DNA of 64,000 nucleotides from Ningiella ruwaisensis (lineage in GTDB: Bacteria; Pseudomonadota; Gammaproteobacteria; Enterobacterales; Alteromonadaceae). The translations under genes were made by a program, and so were the position numbers. The DNA lies in the NCBI RefSeq assembly GCF_004798935.1, contig NZ_RAHT01000001.1, positions 62,001 to 126,000 on the forward strand, in the 5' to 3' direction. Positions 28,112 to 37,858 of this stretch are shown here, in pieces (position 1 is the stretch's first letter; every line of letters begins with the position of its first letter). The notes beneath the pieces were generated by a model, which saw only the letters and a program-made list of their open reading frames with translations, was not told the DNA's origin and did not search any database.

Positions 28112-31100
28112 TCATTTATACTCGGCAATTTTATGCTGAATGCGTTTCAGTGAAATCGGAAACTTTGTGCCTAACTGCTGCGCAAATAACGATACCCTGA
28201 GCTCTTCTATCATCCATCGAATGTCTTCTGCCTGCGCAGGGTCTTGATGCTTGTTTTTCAAATCGGTTTTTAAAGCTTCATAGGCTTGTTCTGCTTTATC
28301 TACTTCCAGTTGATTAAGTCTGTCCCGGTTCACATCAATTTTTAATTTTTCAGCGCGCATTACCAGAGCAGTTAAATAGCGATTCCAATCTGGCAGCTTA
28401 GCTTCACCAAAGTCAGATACAAAGCCTTTAAATACTAATTGTTGCAAATGCATTTGAATTTGCTTGACGTTATTGATCATATTTAGCGGAATATTGCCTT
28501 TTATCAGCTTGCTTACCTTATTAGCCTGAGCAAGCCCGGTTTCAATCTGCTTGGCAATATCAAGCGCCTTATCGTTGATATTCATTCGAACATGGTCGCA
28601 GATTTTTTTAAAATTTTCCGCTGAACGCACAGTTTCCGGCGCTTGCTGCGCACACACTAAACTATCGATACTTGCAATAATAATATCGTCTATCAAAGGC
28701 TTAATTTGACCAAAAGGATTAAAATACAGGCTCAGTTTCGCTTTGTTAGGTAACTTTTCCTGAAGATATTTAACAGGCGAAGGGACATTCATCTTGATGA
28801 GTTGATACAAGCCTCTTTGATGCGCTAAATGCGCCTTACTGGCGTTATCCAACAACTTTACCTTTACAGTATTATTTTCCAGTACCAGACTTGGAAAGGC
28901 TTTAATCTCGTATCCCGCTTGTTTTTGTGTAAATGTCTCAGGTAATTTACCGAAATCCCAGCTTGTCACATCGTCTTTTTCCAGGGCTGGCGTAGCCACT
29001 TTCTCAATGGTTTCTTTCAGCTCTCCTTTTAGCTTTGCTTTTAGTTGATTAAGTGACTTATCTGATGCCAGCATCTTGCCTTGACTATCGTTGGCAACAA
29101 AATTAAAACGCAAATGAGTTGCTATACTATCTAAATCAAAATCCTCAGATTCAACACGCGTCCCTGATATTCGAAACAGCTTATTGGCCACAGCGTCTAC
29201 GATGCGCACCGGCGCTCCATTTTTGCCTGTCATAGAAATGTCTTCGAGTACAGCTAAGGCATAATCTGGCGCTGGAACAAAGTTCCGGCGAAGCCGCTTT
29301 GGCAGGCTTTTAATTAAATTTGTGATCAGTTCGTGCCGCATGCCAGGCACCAACCAGTCAAAACCAATGTCTTGAACCTGATTAAGCAAGCCAACAGGAA
29401 TATGAATGGCAACACCATCTAGCGTCTGATTTGGCTCAAAATGATAAGTCAGGGCTAGCTGTAAATTGCCTTGACGCCAGGTATCTGGATAATCAGATGC
29501 AGAGATACCGCTTGGGTCACGCTTTAGTAAGTCTTCGTAGTCAAAATGCAGCAGACGGGGTTGTTTTGTAGATACCGATTTCCACCACTTTTTAAAACTG
29601 ACTTCGCTTACAACATGTTCAGGCAGTTTTTCATCGTAGAAGTAACACAGCATGTCTTCATCCACCAGAATGTCTCTTCTACGCGCTTTTTTTTCTAATA
29701 ATTCGACCGTTTCTATTTGCCTCTGATTATGCGTAAGAAAATCATAATTCAGATTGGTTTGGGCATTTACAAGCGCTTCTCGGATAAAAATATCGCGGCA
29801 CACTTTCGCATCAACTTGGCTGTAGTTAACAATGCGCCTCGTAACGATTGGTAAACCAAAAAGCTGAATAGTTAAATAGGCCATTACCGCTCCACGCTTT
29901 TTACTCCAATGGGGCTCTGCGTAGTGGTATTTGGCAACGTGTTTCGCGATTGATTCTAACCATTGCGGTTCAATTTTTGCGACCTGACGAGCAAATAAGC
30001 GAGAGGTTTCAACAAGTTCGGCGCACATTATCCATTTTGGCTGCGACCTGGCAACGTTAGAGCCGGGAAAGATCATAAACTGGCTATTCCGCGCGCCCAA
30101 ATACTGTCTATTTTTATCTTTCATGCCGATTTGCGACAGCAGGCCAATCGCTAAGGAGCGATGAATCGCCTCGTAATCGGCTGGTTGCGAGTTTATTCGT
30201 AAATCAATATTAATCAGGGTCTGCTTGATTTGACTCACAATATCCTGCCACTCTCGCATACGCTGAAAGTGAATAAAATGTTGCTTGCACCATTTGCGCA
30301 GTTGACTGTTACTCAGTTGCTTTTGTTGACGTTTAAAGGCTTCCCATAAATTCAGCAAGCTGATGAAATCAGAATCATTGTCGGCAAACTCTGCGTGAGC
30401 CTGGTCGGCCTGTTGCTGTTTGTCCTGCGGGCGCTCGCGCGGGTCTTGTACAGACAAACCGGAGGTGATCACGATGGTTTCATACACAGCATCAAACGAT
30501 TTTGCTTCCAGTATCATGCGCGCATAACGAGGGTCTAGCGGCAAGGGAGCCATCGCGCGCCCGATAGGCGTCAATCGAAGGCGACCTTTCGCGCGTTCAA
30601 CGGCTTGAAGTTCTTCAAGCAGTTTAACCCCGTCGTTGATGTTTCTGTCGTCCGGTGCCTGAACAAACGGAAAACGCTTTATCTCACCTAAGCCTAAGGC
30701 GAGCATTTGAATAATAACGCTTGATAAATGGGTTCGAACAATTTCCGGATCGGTAAACTCCGGCCGCCCCAGATAATCTTCTTCAGAGTAAAGGCGTATG
30801 CAAATACCGTTTGAAACACGACCACATCGCCCGGCACGTTGATTCGCCGATGCCTGTGAAATCGCTTCAATTGGTAAGCGCTGCACTTTTAATCGTTGTG
30901 AATAACGGGAAATACGCGCCACACCTGTGTCGATAACATATTTAATTCCTGGCACTGTTAAAGAGGTCTCTGCCACGTTCGTTGCCAAAACGATTCGTCT
31001 TCCAGCGTGGGCAGAAAATATGCGATTTTGTTCAGCAGCAGAAAGCCTCGCATATAGTGGGATAATTTCTGTATTTTTGTATTTAGTATGTGCAAGGTGT

Positions 31101-32071
31101 CGAGTAAGCTCATCGGCAGCGTCGCGAATATCCCGCTCCCCGCTTAAAAACACCAGAATATCGCCCGGTGCCTCCCGCATCAGTTCATCCACCGCATCTA
31201 ACAGCATTTGAGAGGTGTCAACCTCGGCGCCTTGGGATTGCTCTTGCTTCGACTTGGCAGATCCTGACCTGTTAGCTTCAGACTTGGATGTAGCAAATTC
31301 AGCGGGATCTTTATAGCGTATTTCAACCGGGTAAGTTCGACCGCTTACTTCGATAATGGGAGCCTTGTCGAAGTGCGTCGAAAAACGTTCGGGATCGATA
31401 GTAGCCGACGTAATAACAAGTTTAAGATCAGGACGCTTGGGCAAAAGCTGCTTAAGATAACCAAGCAAAAAGTCAATATTGAGGCTTCGTTCGTGCGCCT
31501 CGTCAATAATGATCGTATCGTACTGATTTAAAAAACGGTCTTGCTGAATTTCGGCAAGCATGATCCCGTCTGTCATTAGCTTTACCAAACTGGTATCGCC
31601 AACCTGATCGCTAAAGCGCACCTTGAACCCAACGCTTTGACCAACTTGGGTGTCTAATTCTTCGGCAATACGATTAGCGACACTTCTTGCAGCCAGTCGT
31701 CTTGGTTGTGTGTGACCAATAAAACCCGCTACGCCACGTCCAAGCTCAAGGCACATTTTAGGGATCTGAGTAGTTTTCCCTGAGCCCGTTTCACCGGCAA
31801 TAATGAGAACCTGATGTTTTTCAATCAGTGCTTTTATTTCGTCTTTTTTATGGGCAACCGGTAAATCCGGATAGGAAATTTCAGGCAGCGACTGCTGGCG
31901 TAATTCTCGCAGTTTCTGCGAGCCAGCTATACGAAGCATTAGCTGCTCAAGTTTCTCCTGCTTGGCATCCTCGTCTTTAAGCCGATTAATATCGCTTAAC
32001 TGACGCGAAAAGCGATATTGGTCCTTTTGCATACAGCGCACAATGGCTGAATCAAGTGAAATGGATGTCAT
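28112..32071 (-). CDS. hrpA: ATP-dependent RNA helicase HrpA
   Basis: Large DEAH-box RNA helicase; in E. coli it resolves stalled or collided ribosomes and processes fimbrial mRNA. Seen: motif I GETGSGKT near residue 92, motif II DEAH, motif III SAT, motif VI QRAGRCGR, then winged-helix/ratchet, OB-fold and the C-terminal DUF3418 region unique to HrpA (about residues 700-1300), which separates it from HrpB. An insertion of about 30 hydrophilic residues (KSEANRSGSAKSKQEQSQ) lies between the helicase lobes. Length 1319 is close to E. coli HrpA (1300). A strong terminator lies just upstream, so hrpA has its own promoter or depends on readthrough. Confidence 0.96.
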   Translation of the reverse strand: MTSISLDSAIVRCMQKDQYRFSRQLSDINRLKDEDAKQEKLEQLMLRIAGSQKLRELRQQSLPEISYPDLPVAHKKDEIKALIEKHQVLIIAGETGSGKTTQIPKMCLELGRGVAGFIGHTQPRRLAARSVANRIAEELDTQVGQSVGFKVRFSDQVGDTSLVKLMTDGIMLAEIQQDRFLNQYDTIIIDEAHERSLNIDFLLGYLKQLLPKRPDLKLVITSATIDPERFSTHFDKAPIIEVSGRTYPVEIRYKDPAEFATSKSEANRSGSAKSKQEQSQGAEVDTSQMLLDAVDELMREAPGDILVFLSGERDIRDAADELTRHLAHTKYKNTEIIPLYARLSAAEQNRIFSAHAGRRIVLATNVAETSLTVPGIKYVIDTGVARISRYSQRLKVQRLPIEAISQASANQRAGRCGRVSNGICIRLYSEEDYLGRPEFTDPEIVRTHLSSVIIQMLALGLGEIKRFPFVQAPDDRNINDGVKLLEELQAVERAKGRLRLTPIGRAMAPLPLDPRYARMILEAKSFDAVYETIVITSGLSVQDPRERPQDKQQQADQAHAEFADNDSDFISLLNLWEAFKRQQKQLSNSQLRKWCKQHFIHFQRMREWQDIVSQIKQTLINIDLRINSQPADYEAIHRSLAIGLLSQIGMKDKNRQYLGARNSQFMIFPGSNVARSQPKWIMCAELVETSRLFARQVAKIEPQWLESIAKHVAKYHYAEPHWSKKRGAVMAYLTIQLFGLPIVTRRIVNYSQVDAKVCRDIFIREALVNAQTNLNYDFLTHNQRQIETVELLEKKARRRDILVDEDMLCYFYDEKLPEHVVSEVSFKKWWKSVSTKQPRLLHFDYEDLLKRDPSGISASDYPDTWRQGNLQLALTYHFEPNQTLDGVAIHIPVGLLNQVQDIGFDWLVPGMRHELITNLIKSLPKRLRRNFVPAPDYALAVLEDISMTGKNGAPVRIVDAVANKLFRISGTRVESEDFDLDSIATHLRFNFVANDSQGKMLASDKSLNQLKAKLKGELKETIEKVATPALEKDDVTSWDFGKLPETFTQKQAGYEIKAFPSLVLENNTVKVKLLDNASKAHLAHQRGLYQLIKMNVPSPVKYLQEKLPNKAKLSLYFNPFGQIKPLIDDIIIASIDSLVCAQQAPETVRSAENFKKICDHVRMNINDKALDIAKQIETGLAQANKVSKLIKGNIPLNMINNVKQIQMHLQQLVFKGFVSDFGEAKLPDWNRYLTALVMRAEKLKIDVNRDRLNQLEVDKAEQAYEALKTDLKNKHQDPAQAEDIRWMIEELRVSLFAQQLGTKFPISLKRIQHKIAEYK

Positions 32072-32085
32072 GACTGTCGTTGCTC

Positions 32086-32108
32086 AAAAAACAGCCAAAA
32101 CCTGGCTG
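32086..32108 (-). terminator. intrinsic terminator of the isoaspartyl peptidase gene
   Basis: On the minus strand CAGCCA-GGTTT-TGGCTG (6-bp stem, 5-nt loop) is followed by six T. It lies about 100 nt after the peptidase stop and directly before the hrpA start. Confidence 0.88.
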
Positions 32109-32210
32109 CTCCTAATATCAATCTAATTGGGTGCAAGATTGTAGGGACAAGCGCACACGATGTCCATTCCAGTAAACATCACAAACGAATTGAACAGGGA
32201 AAATTAGGGT

Positions 32211-33326
32211 CTATTGATCTTTATAAATCAGCACCGTTTTCTTTCCCTGTTTATCAATACTTCCTCTGTACATGCCTTCGGAGTTAAAGGGCATTGCAAT
32301 ATTTCCCATTGCGTCAATAGCAACAACACCGCCCTCACCGCCTGCTTTTACCAAAACGTCGTTGATTACGGTATCGGCCGCTTTCTGAAGGCTAATGTTT
32401 TGATATTTCATGCGCGCACAAATATCGGCCGCCACATTAAAACGAATAAAATACTCACCGTGTCCGGTAGCCGATACGGCGCAAGATGCGTTGTCAGCGT
32501 AAGTACCCGCACCAATTATCGGCGAATCCCCTACCCGACCATAACGCTTGGCAGTCATCCCGCCTGTAGATGTGCCTGCCGAAATATTGCCTTGTGCATC
32601 TAACACGACCACACCCACCGTGCCAAATTTAAAGTCGTTAAACTCGGCGTCTGAATAAATAGAAGTCGAGGCATCCTGATTTGCCGATTTTTCTTCTTCC
32701 ATTATTCGGGCTTTAGCGCGCTCTAACGCTTTTGCTCGTCGCTCAGTGTTAAACACCTCATTGCTGACCATTTCCAGCCCTTGCTCTTTAGCAAAAGACT
32801 CTGCGCCTTCGCCTGATAGCATCACGTGTACCGATTTATCCATTACCAAACGAGCAAGCTTAATAGGATTTTTTACTGTTTTTACGCTGGATATGGCGCC
32901 TGCCTGTAAATCGTTTCCGCGCATGATAGATGCGTCAAGTTCATGCGTACCATCGAAGGTGTAAACCGCGCCAACACCAGCATTGAACAAAGGCGAATCT
33001 TCTAAATAAGTGATTGCCGCGATAATTGCTTCTTCTCCGGGCTGACCTGCTTTTAGCTGCGCATAGCCAAGCTCAAGCGCGGCATCGATGGCATCTTTAT
33101 AGGCCGCCTCCTGTTCGGCGCTCAAATCCGCACGAGTGATTGTTCCTGCGCCACCATGTATGGCAATGGCGACCTCGGGGTCGCTTGCTGCTAAGGCAAA
33201 CGAATGCACAGATAGCGCTAAACAAGCCGCTGAAACGCTACGTTTATGTTTTAAAAGTGGTGATACAAAATATGAGACCTTAGATAAAACCGGGCGGCAT
33301 AAAGACAGAGCTTTAAACATAAGCAT
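32211..33326 (-). CDS. exported isoaspartyl peptidase/L-asparaginase
   Basis: Ntn-hydrolase of the plant-type asparaginase/IaaA family that cleaves isoaspartyl dipeptides and L-asparagine. Seen: N-terminal export signal (hydrophobic SAACLALSVHSFALAA, about residues 32-47) preceded by an unusually long basic region, IAIHGGAGTI near residue 54, then the autocleavage site FGTVGVVVLD with nucleophile Thr236, and the substrate motifs GGMTAKRYGRVGDSPIIGAGTYAD. Thr236 splits the protein into alpha and beta chains. Length 371 includes the signal; E. coli IaaA lacks one, so periplasmic location is a real difference. A start two codons later is possible. Confidence 0.93.
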   Translation of the reverse strand: MLMFKALSLCRPVLSKVSYFVSPLLKHKRSVSAACLALSVHSFALAASDPEVAIAIHGGAGTITRADLSAEQEAAYKDAIDAALELGYAQLKAGQPGEEAIIAAITYLEDSPLFNAGVGAVYTFDGTHELDASIMRGNDLQAGAISSVKTVKNPIKLARLVMDKSVHVMLSGEGAESFAKEQGLEMVSNEVFNTERRAKALERAKARIMEEEKSANQDASTSIYSDAEFNDFKFGTVGVVVLDAQGNISAGTSTGGMTAKRYGRVGDSPIIGAGTYADNASCAVSATGHGEYFIRFNVAADICARMKYQNISLQKAADTVINDVLVKAGGEGGVVAIDAMGNIAMPFNSEGMYRGSIDKQGKKTVLIYKDQ

Positions 33327-33410
33327 TTCCTATACTTGAAGAATTAAATGACGAAAACCAAATTAGCACACACAAACACAAGATCAAAACGCCAAACAGC
33401 ATCAAGCCAA

Positions 33411-33455
33411 TAAAAAACATCGAAAAGCTTTTAGGCTCTTCGATGTTTTATTAAT
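33411..33455 (-). terminator. bidirectional intrinsic terminator
   Basis: CATCGAAAAGC (33418-33428) and GCTCTTCGATG (33435-33445) pair over 10 of 11 positions with a 6-nt loop. Minus-strand transcripts then meet six T; the plus strand has TTTTATTAATTTT. It ends the small gene to its right. Confidence 0.82.
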
Positions 33456-33512
33456 TTTATCAGGAAATGTTAATCAGCTTGAAATAGCTAATCTCTTACA
33501 AGCTAATCAGCC

Positions 33513-33854
33513 TTAACGTCGGGCCGCAATAGCTTGCCACTTATTTAATTCTAACTGCGGTGCGACTGAACTTAAGACATGACGTTTAAAATGCTCAAAA
33601 TCCTTGAATTCAAAATCCTCGTCACTGCACAATTCGTTGTAAACCAGTCTAAGTTTACGGATGGAAAAAAAAGGCATTACATTTGGAATAAACCCGTTAG
33701 ATGGCTTTAATGTAAAAGACGCCGTTGCCCCGTATGCATGAGCAAGTTCAGCTTCGCCAAAGTTTGACTCTTTCATTGTCCCTCTCCTTACATGTTGCGT
33801 CCACTCACTAAGTGTAGCCTTGACTGATGAAGATTTTTTAGTATGAAATGCCAT
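33513..33854 (-). CDS. hypothetical protein
   Basis: Unrecognised 113-residue cytosolic protein with no membrane segment or signal. The C-terminal half is helical and charged (DEDFEFKDFEHFKRHVLSS, PQLELNKWQAIAARR); the middle (KPSNGFIPNVMPFFSIRKLRLVYNEL) is more hydrophobic. Two starts are possible. The ATG used here follows GAAGAGG. An in-frame ATG 26 codons later (33776) is preceded by AAGGAGAGG, an even better site, whose reading as codons uses rare AGG and AGA; the 87-residue form may therefore be the true or a second product. It has its own terminator and sits between an exported peptidase and sbcB. Confidence 0.65.
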   Translation of the reverse strand: MAFHTKKSSSVKATLSEWTQHVRRGTMKESNFGEAELAHAYGATASFTLKPSNGFIPNVMPFFSIRKLRLVYNELCSDEDFEFKDFEHFKRHVLSSVAPQLELNKWQAIAARR

Positions 33855-34157
33855 TAAAACCTCTTCACTTATTACTTTTTATAAGTTGCATTTTGAAGAT
33901 ATACTTGAGGTTTGACTTAGCGCTGTGAGTCAAATAATTGACGGCTTCCTAAAAGTAATAATCAATCTAAATAAGCGTTAATTTGGTAAAAACTAGAATA
34001 TATCTTTAAAACAGATACTTGCGTTTTAAATATTAGTTATCTATCTGATTTAATTTTAAATTTTCTAAACATAAAGCACAAAATAATCACTTCAATTGGA
34101 CAGGGTATGACGCGTTTTGTTTGATTTATTTATGGCTAACAACAATAAAAGGGTATT
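33855..34157. other. AT-rich intergenic region upstream of sbcB
   Basis: 303 bp without a gene, between two divergent genes. Very AT-rich, with many A/T runs that may bend DNA; several weak -10-like elements but no hexamer pair I would defend. Confidence 0.4.
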
Positions 34158-35579
34158 ATGAGCAGTATTTTATGGCACGACTACGAAACTTGGGGTGTCA
34201 ATCCTCGGCAAGATTTTCCGGTTCAGTTTGCGGGGATCCGTACTGACTTGGAATTGAATGTAATCGATAAACCTTTAAATTACTTCTGCCAAATACCTAA
34301 TGATTATTTACCTCATCCTGAGGCCTGTCTGGTGACAGGTATTACCCCACAGCAAAGTTTGCGCGATGGTTATATTGAGGCGGAGTTTGCTAAAAAACTT
34401 TACGCACTGATGTCACTTCCTGAAACCTGCACCGCCGGATACAACAGTATTAAATTTGATGAAGAAGTCAGTCGCCATCTCTTTTATCGAAATTTTTATC
34501 CTGTTTATGAACGTGAATATGAAAACGGCAATTCCCGTTGGGATATTATTGACCTGGTACGAGCAGCTTATGCGCTAAGGCCTGATGGTATTGAGTGGCC
34601 AGTATATGAGGAAAATGGAAAACCCTGCTTTAAATTAGAGATGCTGAGCAAGGCTAACGGTATTGAACACGCGGATGCGCACGATGCACTGAGCGATGTG
34701 TACGCCACTATCGGCATGGCTAAATTAATAAAAGAAAAGCATCCAAAACTTTACCACTTTTTCTTTTCGCTTCGTAACAAACATGAGGTAGCTAAAATAA
34801 TCGATGTTTATAAGCAGCAAGCTTTTTTGTATGTTTCCGGATTTATTGATTCGTCGCAGGGATGTTGCGCCTGGATGATGCCGCTGTGTTTTCATCCGCA
34901 AAACAAAAATATTGTATTGGCTGTTAATCTTAGCAAAGACACCGACACGCTTTTGGATAACGATATTGATGCATTCAGCGACCCGGACTTTGTTTCAGAC
35001 TTATTTGCCAGTAAACAAATGCCCTTTATGCAAATAGCCATTAATAAATGTCCTTTTGTGGCACCGGCTAAGATGTTGACGCCAGAGCTCGCACAGCGTT
35101 TAGGTATTGATCGCCAATTGTGTCTGCACCGTTATCAACAATTAAAACAAAGCAGCGATATCATACAAAAATGTATCGCCGTATTTGATAAACCATTTAC
35201 CGACACAAGCGACCAAGATATCGATACTCAACTTTATACTCGTGATTTTCCAGGCCCGGCCGATAAAGCGGTGATGAGTCAAATACGAGATAGCAAACCA
35301 GTGTCTTTAACGGCTATTTATGATAATTTGCCAAATGGTGATATCAAGCGGCAGTTATTTAGGTACATTGGTCGAAACTATCCAGCGCAAATGAATGAAT
35401 CAATGCTTGCTCGCTGGCAGGCGCACAGAAAATCAAGGTTCATTGAATCAGGTAATCAAGGATATTTAAGCATTGAAGCGTTTCAATTATCTATTGAAAG
35501 TTTGGTTCAAGAGCATGCAGGGAATGCCAACAAATTAGCTATCTTGCGCGCGCTAGAGCGTTACGCGAGTGAGTTGTAA
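34158..35579 (+). CDS. sbcB: exodeoxyribonuclease I
   Basis: 3'-5' single-strand DNA exonuclease of recombination and mismatch repair. Seen: DnaQ-fold ExoI WHDYETWG with metal ligands Asp8 and Glu10, ExoII YNSIKFDEEV, ExoIII HADAHDALSDVYATI, then the SH3-like and helical domains specific to ExoI, with the family motif RNKHEVAKIID. Length 473 equals E. coli ExoI (475). ATG follows AAAGGGTATT. The FapA gene begins 52 nt downstream, with a small hairpin between them. Confidence 0.96.
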   Translation: MSSILWHDYETWGVNPRQDFPVQFAGIRTDLELNVIDKPLNYFCQIPNDYLPHPEACLVTGITPQQSLRDGYIEAEFAKKLYALMSLPETCTAGYNSIKFDEEVSRHLFYRNFYPVYEREYENGNSRWDIIDLVRAAYALRPDGIEWPVYEENGKPCFKLEMLSKANGIEHADAHDALSDVYATIGMAKLIKEKHPKLYHFFFSLRNKHEVAKIIDVYKQQAFLYVSGFIDSSQGCCAWMMPLCFHPQNKNIVLAVNLSKDTDTLLDNDIDAFSDPDFVSDLFASKQMPFMQIAINKCPFVAPAKMLTPELAQRLGIDRQLCLHRYQQLKQSSDIIQKCIAVFDKPFTDTSDQDIDTQLYTRDFPGPADKAVMSQIRDSKPVSLTAIYDNLPNGDIKRQLFRYIGRNYPAQMNESMLARWQAHRKSRFIESGNQGYLSIEAFQLSIESLVQEHAGNANKLAILRALERYASEL

Positions 35580-35593
35580 GTTAAGATAAATAA

Positions 35594-35611
35594 TGTGACA
35601 GACCCGTCACA
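35594..35611. promoter_or_regulatory. short inverted repeat between sbcB and the FapA gene
   Basis: TGTGAC and GTCACA flank a 6-nt centre. It could be a weak hairpin ending sbcB or a regulator site for the downstream gene. Spacing between TGTGA and TCACA is 8, not the 6 of a CRP site. Confidence 0.4.
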
Positions 35612-35631
35612 CTTATTAGGGTTTTATTTGG

Positions 35632-37341
35632 ATGAGTGGTGTTTCTTTTAGTGTAAACAGTGCAAGCAACGAACTGATTGTGACAGTCGACCCTCTATTG
35701 TTCGACGGAACGTGTGATGAAAACACTTTGCGTCAAGAGCTTGAATCAACTGAACACGCTCACTTTTCGCTAGACGCGCAGAAAATCACAATGCTCGCAA
35801 AAGCCATCAAGCAAGCGCAGGATACGGGTGAGGTTGATCCCATTTCACAATCTATAAGTCCGAGCAACGCGTCAAACAGTAAAACTGCTGATATGCACGC
35901 AGGGCACCATGAAAATGGTTCAGGCGAACTGGAAGGCATTAAAATAGACATTGCCACTGATCAAATGTCAGTAAGCATGAGCATTACAGCAAACCCTAGC
36001 GTTGCTCCTCCGGCCTATGGCGATGTAAAGCAATTGCTTATATCAAAAGGCATTAAGCGAGGCATTAGCAAAAAGCGCATTCAAAATCTTCTCAGTCAAG
36101 CTATCGAGACCGATGCCGGTAAAACTTTATCTGATGTAATTGCAAAAGGCTTACCGCCAAGGGATGGGCGCCCGTCAAAAATCGTACCTCTTGTTCCCAA
36201 TGCCCTGGATAGAATTTTGCGCCCGCAAGAAAAAGACGGTGATAAAGTCGATATGCGCAATTTGGGCGATATTTTATGCGTAACAGCAAATTCACCTGTA
36301 GCAAAGCGTGTATCCCCGAGCAAAGGACGAGAGGGATTTAGCGTTAGCGGACGTAAAATACAGGCGAATAAGGGAAACTGGGAGGCAATAAAATTAGGCA
36401 AGAACACCAGAATTGCTCCCCACGACGAAAACTTGATATTGTCGGAATTAGCAGGTCAGCCCAAATTTGAAAATAACGTCATGACGATTGACGATACTTT
36501 TGTTACTAAAGGTGTGAACGTTGGTACGGGCAATATCAATTATGAGGGCGCGGTGATCGTCAACGGTGACGTAACTGAAAACATGCAGATTATTGCCAAG
36601 GGTGACATTACCATTAATGGCTTTGTTGAGTCAGCTTTCATAAAATCAGGCGGCGATATCATCATTACACAAGGCGCTACAGGCAAAATGAATGATGAGG
36701 ACTGTCGGCTAATTGCTGATGGCAGTATCTTTTTGCAGCACGGTCAGGGCCTGGATATTAACGTCAAAAAAGATTTGAACGTTAAGCGTCAACTTGCTTA
36801 TTCAAGGATCACCTGTAAAGGTGAAATTTACGTGGGTGATATCGAAAAGCCCATGGGAAATTTATTCGCCAGTAAAATTACAGCTTACAAGGGTATAAGA
36901 GCAGGAAGCATAGGCGCAGTGTCTGGTAGTGCCTTGGAAATTGATTATTCAGAAGGCTTTAATGTACTGACTGAACGCTTGAACGCCATTAACGACATTC
37001 TTGACGAACTCGTATCTAAAAATGCTGACCACGAAGTCATTTTAAGCAAGATAAACGCTCGTAAAATTCCACGTTCTCTGAAAAAGAAACTCAAACAATT
37101 AGACAGCACTATCGACAAAGAGCGTCAATTGCTAAATTGGTTGCGTAAAATTCAAAGTGATTTGGCGATTGCCAAAAAAGATTACGAAACTAACGCACGC
37201 ATTATTGCCAACAAAGAAATGTTCCCGGGATTAGTAGTTCGCCTGAACAAGCGAATCTTCAGGGCACAAAAAGAGACCTTAAAGTCTCGCGTGTTGCTTG
37301 TTGATGGCAACTGGGAGTATCAACCTATTATCGAACGATAA
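35632..37341 (+). CDS. FapA/DUF342 family protein
   Basis: Cytosolic protein of the FapA (flagellar assembly protein A, DUF342) family; the Vibrio relative helps polar flagellum placement. Seen: a variable N-terminal region with a Ser/Asn/His-rich linker (about residues 75-103), the conserved FapA core with KGLPPRDGRP and the right-handed beta-helix repeats (NVGTGNINYEGAVIVNGDV, IIAKGDITINGFVESAF), and a C-terminal coiled coil (about 440-530: LKKKLKQLDSTIDKERQLL). Length 569 is usual for the family. No flagellar or chemotaxis gene is in the window. ATG (TTGGATG) has only a weak ribosome site. Confidence 0.88.
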   Translation: MSGVSFSVNSASNELIVTVDPLLFDGTCDENTLRQELESTEHAHFSLDAQKITMLAKAIKQAQDTGEVDPISQSISPSNASNSKTADMHAGHHENGSGELEGIKIDIATDQMSVSMSITANPSVAPPAYGDVKQLLISKGIKRGISKKRIQNLLSQAIETDAGKTLSDVIAKGLPPRDGRPSKIVPLVPNALDRILRPQEKDGDKVDMRNLGDILCVTANSPVAKRVSPSKGREGFSVSGRKIQANKGNWEAIKLGKNTRIAPHDENLILSELAGQPKFENNVMTIDDTFVTKGVNVGTGNINYEGAVIVNGDVTENMQIIAKGDITINGFVESAFIKSGGDIIITQGATGKMNDEDCRLIADGSIFLQHGQGLDINVKKDLNVKRQLAYSRITCKGEIYVGDIEKPMGNLFASKITAYKGIRAGSIGAVSGSALEIDYSEGFNVLTERLNAINDILDELVSKNADHEVILSKINARKIPRSLKKKLKQLDSTIDKERQLLNWLRKIQSDLAIAKKDYETNARIIANKEMFPGLVVRLNKRIFRAQKETLKSRVLLVDGNWEYQPIIER

Positions 37342-37469
37342 TAGAATCACTTCCAACGCTTTTGCCCTGAAGCAAACAAGCCTGAAAACGATGCAAAAAG
37401 AAAAACAATACCGGTAGTGCTGAGCTAAGCGGTAAAAGTTGCTCTTTATTTTAACCGCTTGAATGCTTG

Positions 37470-37730
37470 TTATGCAGCGTTTTCACTTTCAACATCCCAA
37501 CCAGGGAAAACAAGAACTGCAGGATGACACCTTAAAGCTCTAGCTAGAGATTTAGCTCTTTCAATGCCAAGATTAACACGGTCATTTTCAATTGCAGAAA
37601 TTGTAGATTGAGGGATATTAGCGAGTCTCGCTAGTTCGTTTTGACTCAACTCTTGCAGCTCCCGCAGAATACGAGCAGACTCTCCACTCGATACGGAAAC
37701 ACGCTTGGTTGCTTTTTGAAAATCATTCAT
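37470..37730 (-). CDS. XRE-family helix-turn-helix regulator
   Basis: 86-residue DNA-binding protein. Seen: an HTH_3 domain of about 55 residues (SGESARILRELQELSQNELARLANIPQSTISAIENDR in the core) followed by a short tail (ALRCHPAVLVFPGWDVESENAA). Such single-domain regulators act as antitoxins or as repressors of their own small operon. ATG follows AGGAAG and overlaps the stop of a 43-residue frame by 4 nt (ATGA), so the two are translationally coupled. This is last in a run of minus-strand genes that looks like an accessory insertion. Confidence 0.88.
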   Translation of the reverse strand: MNDFQKATKRVSVSSGESARILRELQELSQNELARLANIPQSTISAIENDRVNLGIERAKSLARALRCHPAVLVFPGWDVESENAA

Positions 37731-37858
37731 TTTGACTTCCTTCGATAATCATGTGCTGTTACATCACAATATCTAGCTTTTTCCAAAACCTCTAATTGTT
37801 CTTTGCTGCTTAAAGACGCTAATTCATTAAAGTAATTAATATAGGATTTAGTATTCAT
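37727..37858 (-). CDS. small hypothetical ORF coupled to XRE regulator
   Basis: 43 codons starting ATG at 37858. The product reads like a real helical protein: MNTKSYINYFNELASLSSKE, then QLEVLEKARYCDVTAHDYRRKSK; it is charged, with one Cys. Its TGA overlaps the ATG of the XRE gene (ATGA), and AGGAAG inside its end serves as the regulator's ribosome site. Its own start has only a weak site (AGTGG). Size and position match toxin or adaptor partners of XRE regulators, but no toxin motif is visible; a leader peptide controlling XRE translation is equally possible. Confidence 0.6.
   Translation of the reverse strand: MNTKSYINYFNELASLSSKEQLEVLEKARYCDVTAHDYRRKSK

Noticed and set aside
35594-35611. 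Possible CRP site upstream of the FapA gene
   Set aside because: The gap between TGTGA and TCACA is 8 bp, not the 6 bp needed; kept only as an unassigned inverted repeat.
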